Below, in pieces: positions 25,425-33,699 of a stretch of DNA of 64,000 nucleotides. The DNA is from Klebsiella quasivariicola (lineage in GTDB: Bacteria > Pseudomonadota > Gammaproteobacteria > Enterobacterales > Enterobacteriaceae): NCBI RefSeq assembly GCF_002269255.1, contig NZ_CP022823.1, positions 1,054,001 through 1,118,000 of the forward strand. Reading direction: 5' to 3'. Both the position numbers and the translations under genes were made by a program. The notes under the pieces are model-generated. The model had not been told where the DNA came from, made no database searches, and saw nothing but the letters and a program-made list of their open reading frames with translations. Positions within the stretch are counted from its first letter, which is position 1; the number at the start of each line of letters is the position of its first letter.

Positions 25425-25989
25425 GTAGTCCGGATAAGGTGCGTAGCACCGCGATCCGGGAACCGTCCCCGGTGGCGCTTACGCTTACCGGGGCTACCAG
25501 CCGAGTTCCGGACCGTAACACCGCGATCCGGGAACCGTCCCCGGTGGCGCTTACGCTTATCGCGGCTACCAGCCGAGTACCGGACCGTAGCACCGCGATC
25601 CGGGAACCGTCCCCGGTGGCGCTTGCGCTTACCGGGGCTACCAACCGAGTACCGGACCGTAACACTGCGATCCGGGAACCGTCCCCGGTGGCGCTTACGC
25701 TTACCGGGGCTACCAACCGAGTACCGGACCGTAACACTGCGATCCGGGAACCGTCCCCGGTGGCGCTTGCGCTTACCGGGGCTACCAACCGAGTACCGGA
25801 CCGTAGCACCGCGATCCGGGAACCGTCCCCGGTGCGCTTACGCTTACCGGGGCTACCAACCGAGTACAGGACCGTAACACTGCGATCTGGGAACCGTCCC
25901 CGGTGGCGCTTGCGCTTACCGGGGCTACCAACCGAGTACCGGACCGTAGGGCGTAGCCCGGATGAGGCGCGTAGCGCCGCTATCCGGGG
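25425..25989. repeat. Seven-unit 72-bp tandem REP/BIME-type array
   Basis: The 588-bp gap between garK and barA is almost wholly repeats. Unit starts (GCGATCCGGGAACCG) are at 25451, 25523, 25595, 25667, 25739, 25811 and 25882; spacing is 72 bp except one 71-bp unit with a single-base deletion. Each unit contains a CCCCGGT...ACCGGGG palindrome with GCGCTTACGCTTA in the loop. REP elements (GTCCGGATAAGGTGC at 25428 and GCCCGGATGAGGCGC at 25956) bound the array. Units are contiguous, without spacers, and differ by a few bases. It separates two convergent genes. Confidence 0.9.
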
Positions 25990-25990
25990 T

Positions 25991-28741
25991 TTACACACCC
26001 ATTCGGCACGCTTCGCGAGCTACATTATCCATCTCATCTAACAGCTCAAGCAGCTCCGGCTCCAGATCCTCGGCGGCGGTGCCCGACCGCAGCTGACTCT
26101 CCAGAGTGTGGCACAGCTTTTTCAGCCGCGGCACGCCGCTATAGCTGCAACTGCCGTGCAGTTTGTGGATCAGATCCACCAGACCTTCCGGCTGTTCGCC
26201 AACCAGCTGCTCTTCTACTTTATTTCGCACCTCCGGCATAAAGGCGATCAGCATCTGCAGCATCTCCCGCGCCAGATCCGGCTTCATGGCCGCCTGACGC
26301 AGCGCCAGTTGCCAGTCGAGCGTCTGGTTATGGTCGATAACCGGCTCGGCAGGCGGTAGCGTCGCCGGGATGACGTTATGCAGGCCGGGCTGATAGCGCA
26401 GCAGCAGTGCGTGCAGTTTCTCTTCTTCAATCGGCTTCGCCAGATAATCGTTCATGCCGGCGCTCAGTAACTTCTCGCGCTGGCCCTCCAGAGCGTGCGC
26501 GGTGACTGCAATAACCGGGGTTTGCTGATGATGCGACAGATGATGAATCAGCTCGCAGGCGCGGATGCCGTCCATATCCGGCATCTGAATATCCATCAGG
26601 ATCAGATCCATCTGCAGCCGCTTGGCCTGGTCCACGGCCTGCTGGCCGCTGTCGCAGAGGATCACCTGCTGCACGAGGTCGTCCAGCAGGGCGCCAATTA
26701 GCTTCAGGTTAGCCGGATTATCGTCCACGGCCATGACGGTCATCGGCAGCTTATGGCTGTCGGCCTGCGTCAACGGTGCGGAAGCGGGCGCATGATTGGT
26801 GGCCACCAGCGCTGGTAGCAGACGGGTGGTGGTGAGTGGTTTCAACAGGCAGGCGGCGACGCCATCGCGCTTCAGGGCTTCCGCGCTGACCTGGGCATGA
26901 CATGGCAGAGCGAGCAGCACGTTGTCAGACATCGCGCAGGCTTTGACTAATTTTTCCCGGTGCGGCGATAAATCGCGCATTGAGACCGGAATACCGACCA
27001 GCAAAATGTCGTACTGCGCTTCCGCCAGCGAGGAGAAGGTAGGGCTATAAACCACCTCCAGCGGCGTGGCGGCCAGCATTTCCAGCGTACACTGGGCCGC
27101 CGTCGCGTTGGCCTCCACATAGGCCAGACGCTTGCCCGCCAGCCCGTCGGTGTTCAGCATATCCGGAATGGCGTTCGGGTTGAGATCGAGGCTGATATGG
27201 AACCAGAAGGTGGAACCACGGTTTGGCTGGCTGTGGAATGAGATATCGCCGCCCATCTCTTTGACCAGACGCTGGGTGATCACCAGCCCAAGTCCGGTGC
27301 CGCCGTGGCGGCGTGAAATGCTGGCATCGGCCTGACGGAAGGCCTGGAACAGGCGGGACTGGTCGCGCTCGGGGATACCGATACCGGTATCGTGGATCTG
27401 AATTTCGATCTGCACCCGCGAGTTACTGATGGCCCGCTGCTCCACCAGCACGTCGATATTGCCGTGCTCGGTAAATTTGATGGCGTTGCCCACCAGGTTG
27501 GTCACAATCTGCTGCAGACGCAGCGGATCGCCGATGACGTTATCCGGCACATTGTTCTTAATGTTCAGCGTTAGCTCCAGCCCCTTATCGTGTGCGGAAT
27601 GCGCCAGCAGGGTGACCACTTCATCAAGCGAGGTGCGCAGCAGGAACGGAATGCTCTCCAGGATCAGCTTCCCGGCCTCCAGTTTGGAAAAGTCGAGCAC
27701 ATCGTTGATGATCGCCAGCAGATTGTTGGCCGAACGTTCGATGGTGGTCAGGTGGTCGCGCTGTGTGGCATTGAGATCGGTTTTCAGCGTCAGACGGGTA
27801 AAGCCAATCACCCCGTTGAGCGGAGTACGCAGTTCGTGGGACATATTGGCCAGGAACTCCGATTTAATGCGCGCCGCCTCCTGGGCGCGCTTTTTCGCGA
27901 GGTCCAGCTCGACGTTCTGGATCTCCATCTGCTCAAGCGTTTCCCGCAGATCGGAGGTCGCCTGGTCGACGTTGTGCTGCATCTCTTCATGGTAGGCCGC
28001 CAGCGACATGGCCATCGAGTTAATGCCATTTTTCAGCATATCCAGTTCGCCGAGCATAAAGCCCTCGACGCGGCTGTCCAGCTGTCCGCGGCGGATGCGG
28101 TCAACGGTATTGACCATATTGCGGATAGGGCCGGTGACGTCGCGCATCAGGCGCCAGCCGAAGATCAGCGCGATGCCGATGCAGAACAGCATCATCACAC
28201 TGGAGATGAAAATTTCTTTGTACTGCTGGAGACGGACCGATTTCAGATCCAGCTCTAGTGCGACATAGCCCAGCATATTGCCCGGCATTTTGGCGTCAGA
28301 TTCGGGGGATTCATCCGGCGAATAGCTTTCCGAGACGATCGGCGTGCGCAGGATCATCATGTCGCCATCGCGGATGACGCTGAGATGACGGGGGAACGCC
28401 TCGCCTTTCGGGATCTGGAGTTCGCTGGGATTCAGATGGTAATTGGAGGTGACAAATAAGCGGTTATGCGAATCGTACACCGAGATGGCCCGCACGATCT
28501 CCGAGTGACGACGATGCAGAACGCTGATCAGCTGGCCGATGGATTCGCGGTTTTGCAAATTCATGCCATATTCGCTGGAGACCGCCAGTGGTTCGATAAT
28601 ACTGGCGCCGGCGTCCTCCAGCTGGCGTTGCAGGTCGTTGTAACGATGAGCAACAAAGAAAATACTGAGCAACAGCCCTATCAGGACGGTTGGCGCCAGA
28701 ATCAGAATCATCATGCGAGCACGCAGGCTGTAGTTGGTCAT
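25991..28741 (-). CDS. barA: Hybrid sensor histidine kinase BarA
   Basis: A 916-residue tripartite kinase close to the E. coli length. TM1 is at about residues 10-30, a periplasmic sensor follows to about 175, then TM2, a HAMP linker (DVTGPIRNMVNTVDRI) and a coiled coil. HisKA has the phospho-accepting His in NMSHELRTPLNG near residue 300, and the ATPase domain has DTGIGIPERD and GGTGLGLVI. A receiver follows with LILMDIQMPDMDG, and a C-terminal HPt has HKLHGSCSYSGV. BarA phosphorylates UvrY, which activates csrB at 17.7 kb. It is divergent from rlmD. Confidence 0.97.
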   Translation of the reverse strand: MTNYSLRARMMILILAPTVLIGLLLSIFFVAHRYNDLQRQLEDAGASIIEPLAVSSEYGMNLQNRESIGQLISVLHRRHSEIVRAISVYDSHNRLFVTSNYHLNPSELQIPKGEAFPRHLSVIRDGDMMILRTPIVSESYSPDESPESDAKMPGNMLGYVALELDLKSVRLQQYKEIFISSVMMLFCIGIALIFGWRLMRDVTGPIRNMVNTVDRIRRGQLDSRVEGFMLGELDMLKNGINSMAMSLAAYHEEMQHNVDQATSDLRETLEQMEIQNVELDLAKKRAQEAARIKSEFLANMSHELRTPLNGVIGFTRLTLKTDLNATQRDHLTTIERSANNLLAIINDVLDFSKLEAGKLILESIPFLLRTSLDEVVTLLAHSAHDKGLELTLNIKNNVPDNVIGDPLRLQQIVTNLVGNAIKFTEHGNIDVLVEQRAISNSRVQIEIQIHDTGIGIPERDQSRLFQAFRQADASISRRHGGTGLGLVITQRLVKEMGGDISFHSQPNRGSTFWFHISLDLNPNAIPDMLNTDGLAGKRLAYVEANATAAQCTLEMLAATPLEVVYSPTFSSLAEAQYDILLVGIPVSMRDLSPHREKLVKACAMSDNVLLALPCHAQVSAEALKRDGVAACLLKPLTTTRLLPALVATNHAPASAPLTQADSHKLPMTVMAVDDNPANLKLIGALLDDLVQQVILCDSGQQAVDQAKRLQMDLILMDIQMPDMDGIRACELIHHLSHHQQTPVIAVTAHALEGQREKLLSAGMNDYLAKPIEEEKLHALLLRYQPGLHNVIPATLPPAEPVIDHNQTLDWQLALRQAAMKPDLAREMLQMLIAFMPEVRNKVEEQLVGEQPEGLVDLIHKLHGSCSYSGVPRLKKLCHTLESQLRSGTAAEDLEPELLELLDEMDNVAREACRMGV

Positions 28742-28853
28742 GCGGTTCCATTATGGGAGAATATAGACATCATCGTTCGGTGCGCGTCGGTGCGCCTCGC
28801 GGCGCTGTCGCTCTGAACGAGCTCGTTTTATTTGATTGAGACAACTCTCTACG

Positions 28854-30158
28854 ATGGCGCAATTCTACTCTGCAAAACGGCGTGTGACGACGCGCCAGAT
28901 CATAACCGTTACAGTCAATGACCTCGATCCCTTTGGTCAGGGCGTTGCCCGCCACCAGGGAAAAGCGCTGTTTGTCGGCGGCGTGCTGCCGCAGGAGCAG
29001 GCCGAGGTGGTGCTGGTGGAAGACAAAAAACAGTACGCCCGCGCCGAGGTAAAACGCCGTCTAACCGACAGCCCCGAGCGCCAGGCGCCGCGCTGCCCGC
29101 ATTTTGGCGTCTGCGGCGGCTGCCAACAGCAGCACGCCAGCGTTTCGCTTCAGCAGCAAAGTAAACGCGCTGCGCTGGCGCGACTGATGAAGCGCGAGGT
29201 GGATGACGTCATCGCCGGCGCGCCGTGGGGCTACCGCCGTCGCGCGCGCTTGAGCTTGAATTATCAGCCAAAGACCCAACAATTGCAGATGGGTTTTCGC
29301 CAGGCTAACGCCAAAGCGATCGTCGATGTGGTGCAATGCCCTGTTTTGGTGCCCCAACTTGAGGCATTGCTGCCCGCGGTGCGCGAGTGCTTAAGCGCGC
29401 TGAGCGCATTACGCCACCTCGGCCACGTCGAGCTGGTGCAGGCGGATAACGGCCCACTGATGGTGCTGCGTCATACCGCTGTGCTGCCGGCGGCAGACAG
29501 GGAAAAACTGGAACGCTTTTCGCAAACTCACGGTCTTTCTCTGTACCTCGCGCCGCAAAGCGAGATACTTGAACATATTCACGGTGAAGCGCCATGGTAT
29601 ACCTCAGACGGACTACGCTTAGTGTTCAGTCCGCGGGATTTTATCCAGGTCAACGACGGCGTGAATCAGCAGATGGTGCGTACTGCGCTGGAGTGGCTGG
29701 ATCTGCAGCCGGAAGACCGGGTCCTGGATCTGTTCTGCGGGATGGGGAATTTTACCCTGCCTCTGGCGACCCGCGCCGCCCATGTGGTGGGGGTGGAAGG
29801 GGTCCCGGCGCTGGTGGCAAAGGGGCGGGAAAACGCCGCCCTCAATGGTTTATCAAATGTCACCTTCTTCCATGAAAATCTGGAAGAAGACGTCACCCGT
29901 CAGGCCTGGGCGAAGCACGGCTTTGATAAAGTGCTGCTGGACCCGGCCCGCGCCGGCGCGCCGGGCGTAATGCCGCATATTATAAAAATGGCACCGCGAC
30001 GGGTGGTGTATGTTTCCTGCAACCCGGCGACGCTGGCGCGAGACAGCGAAACCCTGTTGCAGGCTGGATATCAGATTCAACGCCTGGCGATGCTGGATAT
30101 GTTCCCGCATACCGGTCATCTGGAATCAATAGTGTTGTTTGAGCGCAGGCTTACATAA
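28854..30158 (+). CDS. rlmD: 23S rRNA (uracil(1939)-C5)-methyltransferase
   Basis: A 434-residue SAM-dependent RNA methyltransferase. A TRAM domain covers about residues 10-70, [4Fe-4S] cysteines lie in CPHFGVCGGCQQQH, the SAM site is VLDLFCGMGNFTLPLA, and the catalytic cysteine is in VYVSCNPATLARD. ATG 28854 gives the E. coli N-terminus MAQFYSAKRR; an ATG 18 bases upstream is less likely. relA follows after 121 bases. Confidence 0.95.
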   Translation: MAQFYSAKRRVTTRQIITVTVNDLDPFGQGVARHQGKALFVGGVLPQEQAEVVLVEDKKQYARAEVKRRLTDSPERQAPRCPHFGVCGGCQQQHASVSLQQQSKRAALARLMKREVDDVIAGAPWGYRRRARLSLNYQPKTQQLQMGFRQANAKAIVDVVQCPVLVPQLEALLPAVRECLSALSALRHLGHVELVQADNGPLMVLRHTAVLPAADREKLERFSQTHGLSLYLAPQSEILEHIHGEAPWYTSDGLRLVFSPRDFIQVNDGVNQQMVRTALEWLDLQPEDRVLDLFCGMGNFTLPLATRAAHVVGVEGVPALVAKGRENAALNGLSNVTFFHENLEEDVTRQAWAKHGFDKVLLDPARAGAPGVMPHIIKMAPRRVVYVSCNPATLARDSETLLQAGYQIQRLAMLDMFPHTGHLESIVLFERRLT

Positions 30159-30279
30159 GGTCATTCACAACGTCGCAGAAGAGCCACCCTGGCCATGAAT
30201 GCTGACGCGACCTGCAGGATGACATGTAGAAAGTTGAGGCTTGCCGACTTCGGCAGGCCGGTCCCTTAAGGAGAGGACA

Positions 30280-32517
30280 ATGGTTGCGGTAAGAAGTGCA
30301 CATCTTAATAAAGCTGGTGAATTTGACCCGAAGAAATGGATCGCGAGTCTGGGAATTTCCAGCCAGCAGTCGTGTGAGCGCTTAGCCGAAACCTGGGATT
30401 ATTGTCGCGAAAAAACGCAAGGACACCCGCAGGCGGACCTGCTGCTGTGGCGGGGCGTCGAAATGGTGGAGATCCTGTCCACCCTGAGTATGGACATCGA
30501 TACGCTGCGCGCGGCGCTGCTGTTCCCGCTGGCCGACGGCGAAGTCGTCAGCGAAGAGGTCATGCAGGATACCGTGGGGAAATCGGTGGTGACCCTGATT
30601 CACGGGGTGCGGGACATGGCCGCAATCCGCCAGCTGAAAGCCACCCATACCGACTCGGTCTCTTCCGAGCAGGTGGATAATATTCGCCGCATGCTGCTGG
30701 CGATGGTTGACGATTTCCGCTGCGTGGTCATCAAACTCGCTGAGCGTATCGCGCATCTGCGCGAGGTCAAGGATGCGCCGGAAGATGAGCGCGTGCTGGC
30801 GGCGAAAGAGTGCACCAATATCTATGCCCCCCTGGCGAACCGCTTAGGTATTGGCCAGCTGAAGTGGGAGCTGGAAGACTACTGCTTCCGCTATTTGCAC
30901 CCGGCGGAATATAAGCGCATCGCCAAACTACTCCACGAACGCCGTATCGACCGCGAGCATTACATCGACGAGTTCGTCGGCCACCTGCGTTCAGAGATGA
31001 AAGCCGAAGGGGTCAAGGCGGAGGTCTATGGCCGGCCGAAGCACATCTACAGCATCTGGCGCAAAATGCAGAAAAAACACCTCGCTTTCGACGAACTGTT
31101 TGACGTTCGCGCGGTGCGTATTGTGGCTGAGCGTTTGCAGGATTGCTATGCCGCGCTGGGGATCGTCCATACCCACTACCGCCATCTGCCGGATGAGTTC
31201 GACGACTACGTGGCCAACCCGAAACCTAACGGTTACCAGTCTATCCATACCGTGGTGCTGGGGCCGAGCGGCAAGACGGTGGAGATTCAAATCCGCACCC
31301 GGCAGATGCATGAAGATGCCGAGCTGGGCGTGGCCGCGCACTGGAAGTACAAAGAGGGCGCGGGAGCGGGCACCGGCGGTGGCCGCGGCTATGAGGACCG
31401 TATCGCCTGGCTGCGCAAGCTGATTGCCTGGCAGGAAGAGATGGCCGACTCCGGCGAAATGCTCGACGAAGTGCGCAGCCAGGTTTTCGACGACCGGGTG
31501 TATGTCTTTACGCCGAAAGGCGACGTGGTGGACCTGCCGGCAGGGTCGACGCCGCTCGACTTTGCCTACCATATTCACAGCGACGTTGGGCATCGCTGCA
31601 TTGGCGCCAAAATTGGCGGCCGCATCGTGCCGTTCACCTACCAGCTGCAGATGGGCGATCAGATCGAAATTATTACCCAGAAGCAGCCGAACCCGAGCCG
31701 TGACTGGCTGAACCCTAACCTCGGCTACGTAACCACCAGCCGCGGACGCTCGAAGATCCACGCCTGGTTCCGTAAACAGGACCGCGACAAGAATATTCTC
31801 GCCGGTCGGCAGATCCTCGACGACGAGCTGGAGCATCTGGGCATCAGCCTGAAGGATGCGGAAAAGCACCTGCTGCCGCGCTATAACTTCAACGAGCTTG
31901 ATGAACTGCTGGCGGCCATCGGCGGCGGCGATATCCGTCTCAACCAAATGGTCAATTTCCTGCAGGCGCAGTTCAACAAGCCGAGCGCCGCCGAGCAGGA
32001 TGCGGCCGCGCTGAAGCAACTGCAGCAGAAAACCTACGCGCCGCAGAGCCGCACCAAGGACAATGGCCGGGTGGTGGTGGAAGGGGTGGGCAACCTGATG
32101 CACCATATTGCCCGCTGCTGCCAGCCGATCCCGGGCGACGAAATCGTCGGCTTTATCACCCAGGGGCGCGGGATTTCCGTGCATCGCGCCGACTGCGATC
32201 AGCTGGCTGAACTGCAGTCGCATGCCCCGGAGCGCATCGTCGATGCGGTATGGGGCGAAAGCTACTCGGCAGGCTACTCGCTGGTGGTCAGAGTGGAGGC
32301 GAACGATCGCAGCGGTTTATTGCGCGATATCACCACTATCCTCGCCAATGAGAAGGTGAACGTGCTGGGCGTCGCCAGCCGCAGCGATACCCGTCAGCAG
32401 CTGGCAACCATCGATATGACCATCGAGATTTACAACCTGCAGGTGCTGGGCCGGGTGCTCGGTAAGCTTAACCAGGTGCCGGATGTGATCGACGCGCGCC
32501 GTCTGCACGGCGGTTAA
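30280..32517 (+). CDS. relA: GTP pyrophosphokinase (stringent response)
   Basis: A 745-residue ribosome-associated (p)ppGpp synthetase, one residue longer than E. coli RelA. The N-terminal hydrolase-like domain is degenerate (FPLADGE where the HD pair should be), so it should synthesise only. The synthetase domain has YGRPKHIYSIWRKM, NPKPNGYQSIHTVV and VEIQIRTRQMHEDAELG. TGS (VYVFTPKGDVVDLPAG), zinc-finger-like (HHIARCCQPIPGD) and ACT domains follow. TAAGGAGAGG gives a strong ribosome-binding site for ATG 30280. Confidence 0.97.
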   Translation: MVAVRSAHLNKAGEFDPKKWIASLGISSQQSCERLAETWDYCREKTQGHPQADLLLWRGVEMVEILSTLSMDIDTLRAALLFPLADGEVVSEEVMQDTVGKSVVTLIHGVRDMAAIRQLKATHTDSVSSEQVDNIRRMLLAMVDDFRCVVIKLAERIAHLREVKDAPEDERVLAAKECTNIYAPLANRLGIGQLKWELEDYCFRYLHPAEYKRIAKLLHERRIDREHYIDEFVGHLRSEMKAEGVKAEVYGRPKHIYSIWRKMQKKHLAFDELFDVRAVRIVAERLQDCYAALGIVHTHYRHLPDEFDDYVANPKPNGYQSIHTVVLGPSGKTVEIQIRTRQMHEDAELGVAAHWKYKEGAGAGTGGGRGYEDRIAWLRKLIAWQEEMADSGEMLDEVRSQVFDDRVYVFTPKGDVVDLPAGSTPLDFAYHIHSDVGHRCIGAKIGGRIVPFTYQLQMGDQIEIITQKQPNPSRDWLNPNLGYVTTSRGRSKIHAWFRKQDRDKNILAGRQILDDELEHLGISLKDAEKHLLPRYNFNELDELLAAIGGGDIRLNQMVNFLQAQFNKPSAAEQDAAALKQLQQKTYAPQSRTKDNGRVVVEGVGNLMHHIARCCQPIPGDEIVGFITQGRGISVHRADCDQLAELQSHAPERIVDAVWGESYSAGYSLVVRVEANDRSGLLRDITTILANEKVNVLGVASRSDTRQQLATIDMTIEIYNLQVLGRVLGKLNQVPDVIDARRLHGG

Positions 32518-32528
32518 TTCGTCTGTAG

Positions 32529-32601
32529 GCCGGATAAGGCGAAGCCGCCATCCGGCAATTTCGCAACGTCGGATAAGGTCGAAACGCCTTATCCGGCCGA
32601 C
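32529..32601. repeat. Two REP elements between relA and mazG
   Basis: GCCGGATAAGGCG...CCATCCGGC (32529-32556) and GTCGGATAAGG...CCTTATCCGGCCGAC (32568-32601) are two palindromic REP units side by side. They fill the relA-mazG gap, where E. coli carries the mazEF toxin-antitoxin genes; no trace of mazEF is present. Confidence 0.85.
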
Positions 32602-32628
32602 TATTTTTTACATTTCCAGGATCCTCAC

Positions 32629-33420
32629 ATGACCCAAATCGACCGCTTGCTCGGCATCATGCGCCGCCTGCGCGACCCGGAAAACGGCTGCCCGTGGGAT
32701 AAAGAGCAGACTTTCGCCACCATTGCCCCGTATACCCTCGAAGAAACCTATGAAGTGCTGGACGCCATTTCGCGAGAGGATTTTGATGACCTGCGCGGTG
32801 AGCTGGGCGATCTGCTGTTCCAGGTGGTGTTCTATGCGCAAATGGCGCAGGAAGAGGGACGCTTTAACTTTGACGATATCTGCGCCGCCATCAGCGACAA
32901 GCTGGAGCGTCGCCATCCCCATATTTTCGCTGATGCTACCGCAGGCAACAGCAGTGAAGTCCTGGCGCGCTGGGAGCAAATCAAAAGCGCCGAGCGGGCG
33001 GAAAAAGCCCAGCATTCGGCACTGGACGATATTCCCCATAGCCTGCCGGCGCTGATGCGCGCGCATAAAATCCAGCGCCGCTGCTCGGCGGTCGGTTTCG
33101 ACTGGACCTCGCTGGGACCGGTGCTCGACAAAGTGCATGAAGAAATTGATGAAGTGATGCATGAGGCGCAGCAGGCGGTGGTGGATGAAGCAAAACTGGA
33201 AGAGGAAGTGGGCGATCTGCTGTTTGCCACGGTTAATTTATCCCGCCATTTAGGCGTTAAAGCCGAGGTGGCGCTGCAGAAAGCGAACCTTAAATTTGAG
33301 CGCCGCTTCCGTGAAGTCGAGCGCATTGTCGCCGCCCGCGGCCTGGAAATGACCGGCGTCGACCTCGATACCATGGAAGAAGTGTGGCAGGAAGTAAAAC
33401 GCCAGGAAACTGATCTCTAA
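32629..33420 (+). CDS. mazG: Nucleoside triphosphate pyrophosphohydrolase
   Basis: A 263-residue tandem-domain MazG, which hydrolyses NTPs to NMP and PPi and in E. coli affects ppGpp levels. Both repeats show the metal-binding acidic helices: EETYEVLDAI with DLRGELGDLLFQVVFYAQ in the first, and EEIDEVMHE with EEEVGDLLFATVNLSRH in the second. ATG 32629 has AGGATCC upstream. It is transcribed in the direction of relA, with only REP sequence between them. Confidence 0.95.
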   Translation: MTQIDRLLGIMRRLRDPENGCPWDKEQTFATIAPYTLEETYEVLDAISREDFDDLRGELGDLLFQVVFYAQMAQEEGRFNFDDICAAISDKLERRHPHIFADATAGNSSEVLARWEQIKSAERAEKAQHSALDDIPHSLPALMRAHKIQRRCSAVGFDWTSLGPVLDKVHEEIDEVMHEAQQAVVDEAKLEEEVGDLLFATVNLSRHLGVKAEVALQKANLKFERRFREVERIVAARGLEMTGVDLDTMEEVWQEVKRQETDL

Positions 33421-33471
33421 CGAGTTTTCGTGATCAAGCGCGATTTGTGTGATTTTATAAATAACAAGCGC

Positions 33472-33485
33472 TTGATTTACGTCAA
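33472..33485. promoter_or_regulatory. FNR-like half-palindrome upstream of pyrG
   Basis: TTGATTTACGTCAA fits the FNR consensus TTGAT-N4-ATCAA with one mismatch. It lies about 215 bp upstream of the pyrG start and just after mazG. No experiment is known to me that links it to pyrG. Confidence 0.3.
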
Positions 33486-33699
33486 AAACATTTCGCCAAA
33501 AGCGTCTATTTTCTCTTTCCGTTATGTCGTTGAAACACCATGTAGCCTGCCTCTTCGAGTTGTTCGAGTCGCAACACAGGTGCAACTTGAAGAACGAAGG
33601 GGAGGGGAGAATGAAAGTTTGTGGCGTCACGCATGTTCGGGTATACTACTTTCCCGTCCTGGTTATTCCATCGTTTTACCCTAACTTCTCAGGTTCAGC

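Noticed and set aside
25451..25953. Array of regular repeats considered as a CRISPR
   Set aside because: Units are contiguous and almost identical over their whole 72 bp; there are no unique spacers, and no cas genes are nearby. REP/BIME palindromes explain the pattern.
25264..25998. Long repetitive open frames on both strands across the garK-barA gap, with a repeated GDGSRIAVLRSGTRL-type peptide
   Set aside because: They arise because the 72-bp REP-type unit is divisible by three and has no stop in some frames. There is no ribosome-binding site, no known family, and the frames run into both neighbouring genes.
30159..30279. Possible small RNA or leader hairpin before relA (GCCGACTTCGGCAGGC)
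   Set aside because: The stem is short and no terminator or promoter frames it. It may be part of the relA leader, but I cannot support a separate feature.
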